A stretch of 8,857 nt of DNA, from positions 1-8,857 of the forward strand of contig JAGAIK010000648.1 in assembly GCA_017626625.1 (NCBI GenBank). The letters are read 5' to 3'. The notes below the pieces were generated by a model, which was not told where the DNA came from, made no database searches, and worked only from the letters and a program-made list of their open reading frames with translations. This document shows, piece after piece, positions 1 to 5,681 of the stretch. Every line of letters starts with the position of its first letter. Positions within the stretch are counted from its first letter, which is position 1. Source of the DNA: Roseburia sp. (lineage in GTDB: Bacteria > Bacillota > Clostridia > Lachnospirales > Lachnospiraceae). The position numbers and the translations under genes are program-made.

Positions 1-163
1 CTGCCACTTCCCCGGCGCCAGTTTTCGCGGCTTGTCCCATCCCCGCCATCAAACGATTTAACTGCATATTCTGCAGGACAATGGTCACCAGCAGCGGAAG
101 CAGTATGATAATTGTCAGGAAAGAGAGTCCTCTTCCCACTCTTTTTTTTCGTCTTCTTGCCAT
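1..163 (-). CDS. N-terminal fragment of a basic, single-anchor membrane protein (cut by left window edge)
   Basis: Only the first 54 codons lie in the window; the gene continues past position 1. The ATG is at 163-161, preceded by AAGGAG (177-172) with an 8-nt spacer. The fragment starts with a strongly basic cluster (MARRRKKRVGRG). A hydrophobic stretch of about 18 residues follows (roughly 13-30, FLTIIILLPLLVTIVL), then a polar segment rich in Gly and Ala. This is the layout of a type II signal-anchor or uncleaved signal sequence, with the body of the protein outside the membrane. It is the last gene of the leftward unit seen here. The two adjacent arginines do not form a proper Tat motif. 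An anchored cell-wall or sporulation protein such as a SpoIID/LytB-domain protein is possible from the style of the N-terminus, but that is a guess because no domain is visible. Confidence 0.75.
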   Translation of the reverse strand, partial: MARRRKKRVGRGLSFLTIIILLPLLVTIVLQNMQLNRLMAGMGQAAKTGAGEVA

Positions 164-204
164 AAAAAAATCTCCTTGTTCCATTTAATATATGAAACAA
201 GGAG
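164..204 (-). terminator. Terminator-like hairpin with U tract that also contains the next gene's ribosome binding site
   Basis: On the minus strand, CTCCTTGTTTCAT (204-192) pairs with ATGGAACAAGGAG (184-172). This gives a 13-bp stem with one G-U pair and a 7-nt loop (ATATTAA), followed by one A and seven T (171-164) that run straight into the next ATG. It has the form of an intrinsic terminator for the 197-aa gene that ends at 228. The 3' arm is also the AAGGAG ribosome binding site of the next gene, so the folded form would both stop RNA polymerase and hide that site. Whether it ends transcription fully or acts as an attenuator cannot be told from sequence. Confidence 0.7.
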
Positions 205-227
205 GCTGCTCATTCAAATTTCTTCTG

Positions 228-821
228 TCAAACCAATAACCAGTAAATAGTCTTAAAAGCATTTGTTTTCAGGACAATATGTATCAGTATATTTCCGAGA
301 AGAATCAGGACATAGCACACAGTATAAATGACGGCATATTTCTTTTTTCTTCCCAGAACATGTGCCCGCCAGATAAAATACCCCGGCACCAGCAAAAAAG
401 CGAATAAAACTAATCCTGTAACCTTGTAATGTTGTTTTTGTATACTTAAAATATCAAGAAAAAAGCACACAACCATTGCAATAAACAGCAGATACCCAAG
501 AATTACCATTGCCTGGTGACTCCTGATAAGTATTGTAACAATGCTGCTGTCATAACCACAGTATCTCAAAATCGCTTCACATACTGTTTTTGAAGCAAAC
601 AGGCTTCTAAATTGCTGCACAATCAAAATTACCATCACAATCCGGCAAAAAATATCATTCACTGGACCGTGCTGCGGTTCCGGTTTCACAAATTTTCCAT
701 TGACATAAAAAACCGGAGGATTGTTGTAATTCGTCTGTCCATAGTTTACTGTCGTTCCATTTGGATTCTGCTGGTTATTGAATGTATTCTCTTCATATGT
801 ATACGGTTGATTCTGTTCCAT
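228..821 (-). CDS. Uncharacterised multi-spanning membrane protein, 197 aa, paralog of the upstream 310-aa protein
   Basis: I do not recognise a named family. The first ~35 residues are a short polar Asn/Gln/Tyr-rich segment. A conserved block follows (NPPVFYVNG, then HGPVNDIF, about 34-57). About four hydrophobic segments come next, near 58-76, 103-126, 134-151 and 163-184. The third contains Pro-Gly and ends in WRAHVLGRKKK, which with the KQHYK before it places basic residues on both sides and might mean a re-entrant hairpin. No signal peptide or catalytic motif is seen. Identical or near-identical blocks in the neighbouring 310-aa protein (QHYK-TGLVLFA, PGY-IWRAH-LGRKK, VIYTVCY) show that the two are paralogs. 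I chose the ATG at 821 because GAGGGG lies 9 nt upstream and MEQNQ matches the MEENQ start of the paralog. A GTG at 860 would add 13 residues with a weaker site. The gene probably shares the rsmA transcript and ends before a hairpin terminator. Confidence 0.85.
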   Translation of the reverse strand: MEQNQPYTYEENTFNNQQNPNGTTVNYGQTNYNNPPVFYVNGKFVKPEPQHGPVNDIFCRIVMVILIVQQFRSLFASKTVCEAILRYCGYDSSIVTILIRSHQAMVILGYLLFIAMVVCFFLDILSIQKQHYKVTGLVLFAFLLVPGYFIWRAHVLGRKKKYAVIYTVCYVLILLGNILIHIVLKTNAFKTIYWLLV

Positions 822-876
822 ATACTCTGTCCCCTCTACCAAGCCTAATCTATTTGCCACTTTGCTGCACTTCTTT

Positions 877-1809
877 TTACATCAACAGATAAAGAACTTC
901 CATATACATATCCATTGCCTGATACATCGTATAAACTACACTAGCTAACACCAACAGGGAGTAGCATACGGTATAAATCACAGGAAATGTCTTTTTTCTT
1001 CCCAGAATATGTGCCCGCCAGATATAATAGCCCGGTGTCAGGAAAATCGCAAATAATACTAACCCAGTGATTTTATAATGCTGTTTATAAATTTTTACAA
1101 TATCAAGCACAATAAATACGATAAAACCGATGGTAAGCACATAGCTTAAAATCGTCATTACCATATATCCGGGCGTGTAGATGCCTGCCATATAAGAGTC
1201 ATTCATTATGCTCGAATAGCTTAAATCCACGGATTCGAAAACACTGGCGGAACTAATCATGCCTAAAATCTGACGCAGCGGCATCAGCACCAGTAAAATG
1301 TAGCAAAATACATCTGTCACCGGACCGTGCACCGGCTGCGGCGTTGTAAAACTGCCGTTATTATAGTAAATAGGTGGGTTGTCGTATTGCTGACTGTAGT
1401 TTTGCTGATTCCCGTAGGTCTGCTGACTTCCATAATTTCCGGTATTTCCGTAAGTCTGCTGGTTCCCGTAGCTCTGCTGATTTCCATAAGTCTGCTGATT
1501 CCCATAATTTCCGGCATTTCCGTAAGTCTGCTGGTTCCCATACGTCTGCTGGTTCCCATAGTTTCCAGCATTTCCGTAGGTCTGCTCGTTCCCGTAATTT
1601 CCAGTATTTCCGGTGGTTTGCTCGTTCCCGTAATTTCCAGTATTTCCATAGGTTTGCTGCTGGTTTCCGTAGGTTCCGGTATTTCCATAGGTCTGCTCGT
1701 TTCCGTAATTTCCAGTATTTCCGGTGGTCTGCTCATTTCCATCGGTCTGTTGTTGGTTATTATCCGATGTATTTCCATAACCCTGCTGCTGATTCTGATT
1801 TTCTTCCAT
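877..1809 (-). CDS. Uncharacterised membrane protein with a long Y/G/N/Q/T repeat tail, 310 aa
   Basis: The N-terminal half (about residues 1-142) is low complexity and made almost only of Gly, Asn, Gln, Tyr and Thr with some Glu, built from units such as YGNQQT and YGNTGN. It has essentially no charged basic or aliphatic residues, so it resembles prion-like domains. Then comes the conserved NPPIYYNNG/HGPVTDVF block (about 144-168) and about four hydrophobic segments (near 169-187, 213-238, 247-265 and 277-296). Between the last two is the basic WRAHILGRKK. No signal peptide is present, so the tail is most likely cytoplasmic (inference). The ATG at 1809 has AAGGAG 9 nt upstream; an upstream TTG-initiated extension to 1884 has no such site and no match in the paralog. 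The gene lies 88 bp after rsmA and 56 bp before the ATG of its paralog, with no terminator seen on either side. Function is unknown; membrane scaffolding or condensate formation would be speculation. Confidence 0.88.
   Translation of the reverse strand: MEENQNQQQGYGNTSDNNQQQTDGNEQTTGNTGNYGNEQTYGNTGTYGNQQQTYGNTGNYGNEQTTGNTGNYGNEQTYGNAGNYGNQQTYGNQQTYGNAGNYGNQQTYGNQQSYGNQQTYGNTGNYGSQQTYGNQQNYSQQYDNPPIYYNNGSFTTPQPVHGPVTDVFCYILLVLMPLRQILGMISSASVFESVDLSYSSIMNDSYMAGIYTPGYMVMTILSYVLTIGFIVFIVLDIVKIYKQHYKITGLVLFAIFLTPGYYIWRAHILGRKKTFPVIYTVCYSLLVLASVVYTMYQAMDMYMEVLYLLM
1390..1740 (-). repeat. In-frame degenerate tandem repeats encoding the YGN-QQT/TGN tail
   Basis: About 350 bp of degenerate tandem repeat lie inside the 310-aa gene (codons 24-140). 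The base unit is 18 nt (6 residues, YGNQQT or YGNTGN or NYGNEQ), often paired into 36-nt units (12 residues). All visible length differences are multiples of three, and third-position changes are common while the encoded residues are kept, which points to selection on the protein. Such repeats can expand or shrink by slippage, so the copy number probably differs among strains. Confidence 0.9.
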
Positions 1810-1897
1810 AATATAGTACTCCTTTTCCTGGTATATATCACTGCACAACTCTATTCTTTTTCCGTGCCGGTAATGTGCTGCCAAAGTTTCTCTTCCG

Positions 1898-2779
1898 CTA
1901 TAGGTTCTGTGCTTCCAATTTCTTCTTTATAATATTGGCAAACGCCGCAAATTGTTCCAATGTCAGCGCTTCCCCTCGAATCGTCACGGGAACGCCCAAT
2001 TCCTCAATGCTTTCCTGTATGATTTCCTTGGACAGATGGATTTCCGGGGAATTGTTCAAACCGTTTGCCAGGGTTTTTCTCCGCTGGTTAAAAGACGCCC
2101 GGATAATGGCAAACATCAGCTTCTCGTCCTCCACCTCCACAGGGACTTTCTCATGTCTGGTAAGGCGGATAACAGCGCTCCCCACATTTGGGCGGGGCAT
2201 AAAGCAGTTGGGGGGCACATTCGCCACAATCTCCGGTCTGGCATAGTACTGCACCGCTAAAGACAATGCACCGTAGTCCTTAGTTCCCGGTCCTACCTGC
2301 ATCCGGTCCGCCACCTCTTTCTGCACCATGACGGTGATACTGTCAATGGGCACATGGCTCTCAAACAGTCCCATAATAATCGGGGTAGTAATATAGTAAG
2401 GCAGATTTGCCACCACCTTAATCGGCTTCCCGCCGTTTCGCTCCTCCGCTAATTTTGCGATGTCTAATTTCAAAATATCCTCATTGATTACCGTCACATT
2501 ATCATAAGCACTCAGAGTATCCTGCAAAATCGGTATTAAATTCTGGTCGATTTCCACCGCCGTCACTTCCCTCGCATTTTCGCAAAGGTACTGGGTCATG
2601 GTGCCAATCCCCGGTCCGATTTCCAGCACAAAATCCTCTTTGGTGACCCCCGCCGCATCGATGATTTTCTCTAACACATGGGTGTCAATCAAAAAATTCT
2701 GCCCGAATTTCTTCTGAAAATTAAAATGATATTTCTGCAGCACCGCAATGGTATTCTGTGGAATTCCCAATGTCGCCAT
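1898..2779 (-). CDS. rsmA: 16S rRNA (adenine1518-N6/adenine1519-N6)-dimethyltransferase RsmA (KsgA)
   Basis: The enzyme transfers four methyl groups from S-adenosylmethionine to two adjacent adenines in helix 45 of 16S rRNA, late in assembly of the small ribosomal subunit in the cytoplasm. All family motifs are visible: KKFGQNFL (about 23-30), the SAM-binding loop VLEIGPGIGT (51-60), the acidic residue of AVEID (74-78), NLPYYI (125-130, the catalytic NLPY motif), QKEVADRM (153-160), FMPRPNVGSAV (193-203) and FNQRRKTL (230-237). The 293-aa length is normal for Firmicute RsmA. The ATG at 2779 is preceded by AGGGGG 6 nt upstream. The gene lies 14 bp after the 136-aa gene and is probably cotranscribed with it. 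Loss of this enzyme gives kasugamycin resistance in known bacteria. No anomaly is seen. Confidence 0.98.
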   Translation of the reverse strand: MATLGIPQNTIAVLQKYHFNFQKKFGQNFLIDTHVLEKIIDAAGVTKEDFVLEIGPGIGTMTQYLCENAREVTAVEIDQNLIPILQDTLSAYDNVTVINEDILKLDIAKLAEERNGGKPIKVVANLPYYITTPIIMGLFESHVPIDSITVMVQKEVADRMQVGPGTKDYGALSLAVQYYARPEIVANVPPNCFMPRPNVGSAVIRLTRHEKVPVEVEDEKLMFAIIRASFNQRRKTLANGLNNSPEIHLSKEIIQESIEELGVPVTIRGEALTLEQFAAFANIIKKKLEAQNL

Positions 2780-2793
2780 ACATTCCCCCTCTG

Positions 2794-3204
2794 CTACTTT
2801 GAAAGCTTCTCGTCAAAGAGCCTGTCTAAAAATTCCTCATAGAGCTTTCCAAAGGTCTCATGAAAAATCTGCGCCACGTCTCCCTTGCCGTTTCCTGTCA
2901 TCTGGGCTTCTTCATAAATGGCAAATGCCGTCTCGTAAAGTTCGGGGTTCTTATCGTAAAAAACCTCCGTCAGTCCGTCCTGAAAAGTAAACTGCGCCTC
3001 CTGGGAAAGATTTTCCTTAAAATCCGCCCTGGAAATACAATTCTTTTCCTCATAATCTGAGAGGTAAATATGTCCGTCTGCCGCAGTGACAAAATCCTCA
3101 AACGCCTCCTTCACCTCTTCGTAGATTACCGGAACATAATGCTCCTTCCAGTATTTATCAAAGGTTTCCCTGTCCGGGAACTGCTCAAAAATATCCAATT
3201 CCAT
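2794..3204 (-). CDS. Small acidic cytoplasmic protein of unknown function, 136 aa
   Basis: I do not recognise this protein. It is strongly acidic, rich in Glu, Asp, Phe and Tyr, and probably mostly alpha-helical. It has no signal peptide or membrane segment, and its single Cys (about residue 56) suggests no metal cluster. The C-terminal part (from about residue 88, PELYETAFAIYEEAQ onward) looks like two amphipathic helices. The ATG at 3204 has GGAG about 6 nt upstream. It is the first gene after a very good promoter (3261-3289), and its stop is 14 bp before the rsmA start, so it leads the rsmA transcript. A link to ribosome assembly is only guilt by association. It occupies roughly where many Firmicutes carry rnmV (ribonuclease M5), but it has no Toprim-like DxD motif and is not that enzyme. 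Confidence 0.85.
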   Translation of the reverse strand: MELDIFEQFPDRETFDKYWKEHYVPVIYEEVKEAFEDFVTAADGHIYLSDYEEKNCISRADFKENLSQEAQFTFQDGLTEVFYDKNPELYETAFAIYEEAQMTGNGKGDVAQIFHETFGKLYEEFLDRLFDEKLSK

Positions 3205-3260
3205 AGGTTTCTCCGTTCTTTCGATGAAAATTTTTAACTTTTAAAGTTTTAATCTTCTTC

Positions 3261-3289
3261 ATTATATACAAAAACATGGAATATGGCAA
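3261..3289 (-). promoter_or_regulatory. Sigma-A promoter for the 136-aa gene / rsmA operon
   Basis: On the minus strand there is TTGCCA (3289-3284), a 17-bp spacer and a perfect TATAAT (3266-3261). The predicted RNA start is near 3254, giving a leader of about 50 nt. The -35 box begins only 8 bp after the stop of the chemoreceptor gene, and no terminator is visible between them, so some readthrough from that gene is possible. A small palindrome AACTTT-T-AAAGTT (3236-3248) lies at about +6 to +18 and might be an operator, but it is AT-rich and may be chance. Confidence 0.85.
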
Positions 3290-3296
3290 AAACTTT

Positions 3297-5390
3297 CTAC
3301 TGTCCGTCCCGGAACATTTCTATAATATTCTTTAAACGCACCATATTTTCACGGTTATTCTCCACCAGCCCGGTATTTCCTTCCACAATACCTGCCACAT
3401 CCAGCGTTTTCTGCGCTATATCCGTCACACCGCTTGCCGCTTCATCAACCGTGGAGCTGACACTGTCCACAGCCTCCGTAATATTCACAATGGAGGTCAG
3501 AAGCGTGTTTATCTGCTGACTGATTGTTGTCATATCCCTGTCAAAACCGACGGCATCCTCATTGTACTGATTTGCCACTGTCATAAATTCTTCGTACTCC
3601 TTTAATACAGTTTCTTCCAAAAACTCCATGCTATCCTGCAAACATGTGGTCATATTTCCAACCGCATGATTTACCTCTCCAATGATATCATTGATGTTTC
3701 CGACGGTAGCGGAAGTCTGAGACGCAAGCTGTCCGATTTCCCCGGCAACCACGGCAAATCCCTTGCCTGCCTCTCCGGCGCGTGCCGCCTCAATAGACGC
3801 ATTCAGTGCCAACAGGTTGGTCTGGCTGGAAATCTCCAAAATCGCCTGGGTAAACTGGTTGATTTTCTCCACTGCTTTTGCCTGTTCCATTGCCTCGGCA
3901 GTTTTTTTCTGCACATCCTCATACATCTCTCTTGTCTTATCACTGGCGGTCTTTGTCTTGTCCTTTAGCTGCAGGGCACGGTTCTTAACCTCGGCAGAAC
4001 CCTCTCTGCTCTCTTCTGCGCGCAGTTCAATATCCGCCGCACGCTCTTTAATATCATTGATGGTTGTATTAACATTTACCATCGTGGAAGCCGTCTCCTC
4101 CATGGCTGCCGCCAATTCCTGAGTCGTATCGGAGTTTGCCTCACTCATCTCATTGACACGTCTGGTGGTTTCTGAAAGCTGTTCCATCGAATCCCTTAAA
4201 TCCTGGTAGGTCGTTCTGATATCCGCCACCATTTTCCGGAGGTTTTTTCGCATATTGTGAAGGGAATGCGCCATTCTTCCGGTTTCGTCCTTCCGCTTAT
4301 AAAGCTCATCATTCGCAGGATTGTGTGTAAAATTCAGTTCTGCCGTCTCCGATACAATGGCGTCAATCTGACGGATAGGTCTGACCAAAATCACACCTGC
4401 CCCAAAGCCGATGGCAACAGACAGCACCATTGCCAGCAAAGTTCCCATCATAATCATATTTGCCAGACGCGCCGCTCCCGACCGAAGTTCCTGCTCCGGC
4501 GCCGTCAGAACATATTTCATGCCATTCTGCAAATCATAATAGCACATCACCTTATTTTTTCCCTGATAACTGTACTGCGTCACGTTCTGCTGTGCATCAG
4601 GATTTGCCAGTGCAGCAATCAGCGGCTCCATTCCCCCGTCTATACTTTCAAGAGCTGTCCCTACTTCCATATCAGGATGGTACATAACATTGCCCGCTTC
4701 GTCTGCCAGAAACGCATAACCGCTCTCAAATATCGCAGACTGGTCTACTATACTGCTAATCATACTATAGTCAATATCCATTCCCAGAATACCGATAGAG
4801 GTATCCCCGGCAAAGAGTGGCACCACATAGGAAATCATATAAACATCAATATTCGCATTATAATAAGGCGCCATCCAGGTAGGCTTTCCGTTTTTCACCG
4901 GAATATAATACCAGCCCACATGCTCCGTGTCATCTTCCTCATACATGGAAAAATCCGTGGGCGTCACAGAAGCAAATGCCTCTTCGCTGCTGTTTCTGGT
5001 AAGAAAAATTCCGCTCTCCGGCTCCGTAAAATCCGGATTATAACGAATATAGGCAGTCAATGCACCATCCGTATCCTCTGCCGTTGTCAAAATGATATCG
5101 CTGAGCTTTTCAGTATAGGCCTCCACATAAGCTGCATCGGTCTGAAATTTTTGCACATCCCCTAATTCCGCCAATGCAATATCACTCAAAACATCTACTG
5201 AATGCTCTATCTTTTCCATCTTCCTATTCAACTGCTGGCTCCTGTTCTCGCAGCAAGCCCTCATTTCCTTTTCCGAGGCAGCATAAGACGTCTTAAAAGA
5301 ATTGACGATTGCAATTCCGCCGCAAATACCGGTAGTCATCAACGAACTTAAAATAACTGCTATAATGATTTTAAATTTTATTGACTTCAT
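3297..5390 (-). CDS. Methyl-accepting chemotaxis protein with dCache-like sensor, 697 aa
   Basis: This is a transmembrane chemoreceptor that senses a small external molecule and controls the CheA kinase. Layout: TM1 (about 7-29); extracellular double-Cache-like domain (about 35-305, with [14 protein letters not shown] at 159-172, APYYN at 174-178 and ILGMDID at 201-207, typical of the membrane-distal Cache module); TM2 (about 311-336); HAMP (about 337-390); and an all-helical signalling domain (about 400-690). The kinase-control tip is clear: [20 protein letters not shown] (519-538), then [18 protein letters not shown]. The exact Arg/Asp set of the amino-acid-binding dCache motif is not obvious, so the ligand is unknown. 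There is no C-terminal CheR-tether pentapeptide (it ends MFRDGQ). I chose the ATG at 5390 because AGGGGAG lies just upstream; an ATG at 5420 adds ten residues and has no ribosome binding site. No other chemotaxis or flagellar genes are in the window, so it is an orphan receptor locally. It is transcribed divergently from the radical SAM operon. Confidence 0.96.
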   Translation of the reverse strand: MKSIKFKIIIAVILSSLMTTGICGGIAIVNSFKTSYAASEKEMRACCENRSQQLNRKMEKIEHSVDVLSDIALAELGDVQKFQTDAAYVEAYTEKLSDIILTTAEDTDGALTAYIRYNPDFTEPESGIFLTRNSSEEAFASVTPTDFSMYEEDDTEHVGWYYIPVKNGKPTWMAPYYNANIDVYMISYVVPLFAGDTSIGILGMDIDYSMISSIVDQSAIFESGYAFLADEAGNVMYHPDMEVGTALESIDGGMEPLIAALANPDAQQNVTQYSYQGKNKVMCYYDLQNGMKYVLTAPEQELRSGAARLANMIMMGTLLAMVLSVAIGFGAGVILVRPIRQIDAIVSETAELNFTHNPANDELYKRKDETGRMAHSLHNMRKNLRKMVADIRTTYQDLRDSMEQLSETTRRVNEMSEANSDTTQELAAAMEETASTMVNVNTTINDIKERAADIELRAEESREGSAEVKNRALQLKDKTKTASDKTREMYEDVQKKTAEAMEQAKAVEKINQFTQAILEISSQTNLLALNASIEAARAGEAGKGFAVVAGEIGQLASQTSATVGNINDIIGEVNHAVGNMTTCLQDSMEFLEETVLKEYEEFMTVANQYNEDAVGFDRDMTTISQQINTLLTSIVNITEAVDSVSSTVDEAASGVTDIAQKTLDVAGIVEGNTGLVENNRENMVRLKNIIEMFRDGQ

Positions 5391-5440
5391 GACACTCCCC
5401 TTTTCTCTTGTTTTCTGCATGATAGGACAACTTATATACT

Positions 5441-5468
5441 ATATTAACATATTTGTAAGATTTTGCAA
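5441..5468 (-). promoter_or_regulatory. Promoter of the chemoreceptor gene
   Basis: On the minus strand there is TTGCAA (5468-5463), a 16-bp spacer and TAATAT (5446-5441), with TGT just before the -10 (extended -10). An overlapping alternative -10, TATAGT, lies slightly downstream with a 19-bp spacer. It looks like a sigma-A promoter; I see no sigma-D (flagellar, TAAA...GCCGATAA) promoter. The leader to the ATG at 5390 is about 45 nt. Confidence 0.6.
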
Positions 5469-5507
5469 ACGATTTTAGTACCTTTCCCCTATTTTTTTCT
5501 GGTTTTG

Positions 5508-5557
5508 GGATTTCCCTCCGAATTTAGGATTTCTCTCCTGACTTCTGGATTTTCACT
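5508..5557 (+). repeat. Three direct repeats, GGATTTCYCTCC-like, 19-20 bp apart
   Basis: GGATTTCCCTCC (5508-5519), GGATTTCTCTCC (5527-5538) and a weaker GGATTTTCACT (5547-5557) start 19 and 20 bp apart, about two helical turns. They lie between the divergent chemoreceptor and radical SAM promoters and outside both promoter cores. This could be the binding array of an unidentified regulator. The first two copies differ by one base; the third is weaker. The region is pyrimidine-rich, so chance similarity is possible. Confidence 0.4.
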
Positions 5558-5572
5558 GCATACCACTTTTTT

Positions 5573-5586
5573 CGAACAAATATTCG
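5573..5586 (+). promoter_or_regulatory. LexA/SOS-box-like operator, site 1
   Basis: CGAACAAATATTCG is a 14-bp imperfect palindrome. Against the Bacillus-type LexA core GAAC-N4-GTTC it has one mismatch (ATTC for GTTC), and the outer C and G are also symmetric. It lies 8 bp upstream of the -35 box of the radical SAM operon promoter. Confidence 0.6.
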
Positions 5587-5594
5587 TTTTTCTA

Positions 5595-5623
5595 TTGCAA
5601 TCACCGAACATCCGTGCTATATT
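5595..5623 (+). promoter_or_regulatory. Sigma-A promoter of the radical SAM/DUF4130 operon
   Basis: TTGCAA (5595-5600), a 17-bp spacer and TATATT (5618-5623) with TGC directly before the -10 (extended -10) make a strong promoter. The predicted RNA start is near 5630, giving a leader of about 50 nt before the ATG at 5682. LexA-like boxes lie upstream of it, inside its spacer and over the start point, so a repressor bound there would block RNA polymerase. The gene's ribosome binding site is AAAGGAA (5664-5670). Confidence 0.82.
5605..5618 (+). promoter_or_regulatory. LexA/SOS-box-like operator, site 2 (in the promoter spacer)
   Basis: CGAACATCCGTGCT matches the core GAAC-N4-GTTC at seven of eight positions (GTGC for GTTC). 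It starts 32 bp after site 1, about three helical turns, and fills the spacer between the -35 and -10 boxes. This is the weakest of the three in its right half-site. Confidence 0.45.
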
Positions 5624-5630
5624 AATTAAA

Positions 5631-5644
5631 CAAACACTTGTTCT
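5631..5644 (+). promoter_or_regulatory. LexA/SOS-box-like operator, site 3 (over the transcription start)
   Basis: CAAACACTTGTTCT on the plus strand reads AGAACAAGTGTTTG on the minus strand, which fits GAAC-N4-GTTY exactly in the core. It starts 26 bp after site 2 and covers about +1 to +14 of the predicted transcript. It is the best core match of the three. Confidence 0.65.
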
Positions 5645-5681
5645 TAATTTTTACAGACAAGAGAAAGGAAACATTTACGCC

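Noticed and set aside
1..163. Tat signal peptide at the left-edge protein because of its arginine cluster
   Set aside because: The Arg/Lys run lacks the S/T-RRxFLK pattern, and the visible part looks like an ordinary signal anchor.
1390..1740. Regular 18/36-bp repeats that could be taken for a CRISPR array or iterons
   Set aside because: The repeats are degenerate, contiguous without unique spacers, keep the reading frame, and encode a coherent Y/G/N/Q/T protein tail in a gene with a good ribosome binding site.
1810..1860. Possible promoter in front of the 310-aa gene (TGATATATACC as an extended -10)
   Set aside because: There is no acceptable -35 box 16-18 bp upstream, so it is too weak to list. 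Readthrough from rsmA explains expression.
1810..1884. 25-residue upstream extension (TTG start) of the 310-aa protein
   Set aside because: The internal ATG at 1809 has AAGGAG at ideal distance and its MEENQ start matches the paralog's MEQNQ.
1327..1932. Long open frames in other phases over the repeat region (plus strand 1327-1932 and 1374-1811; minus strand 1317-1841)
   Set aside because: They are by-products of the repeat, which happens to lack stops in several frames. They have no ribosome binding sites, and their proteins are monotonous translations of the same repeat.
4257..5165. 302-codon plus-strand open frame opposite the chemoreceptor gene
   Set aside because: It lies antisense to a clear sensor domain, has no ribosome binding site or recognisable motif, and its Arg/His/Ile-rich composition is typical of an antisense frame.
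5463..5681. 73-codon N-terminal extension of the radical SAM gene
   Set aside because: It would overlap the promoter and all three LexA-like boxes, has no ribosome binding site, and encodes an unrelated hydrophobic sequence. The ATG at 5682 has AAAGGAA upstream.
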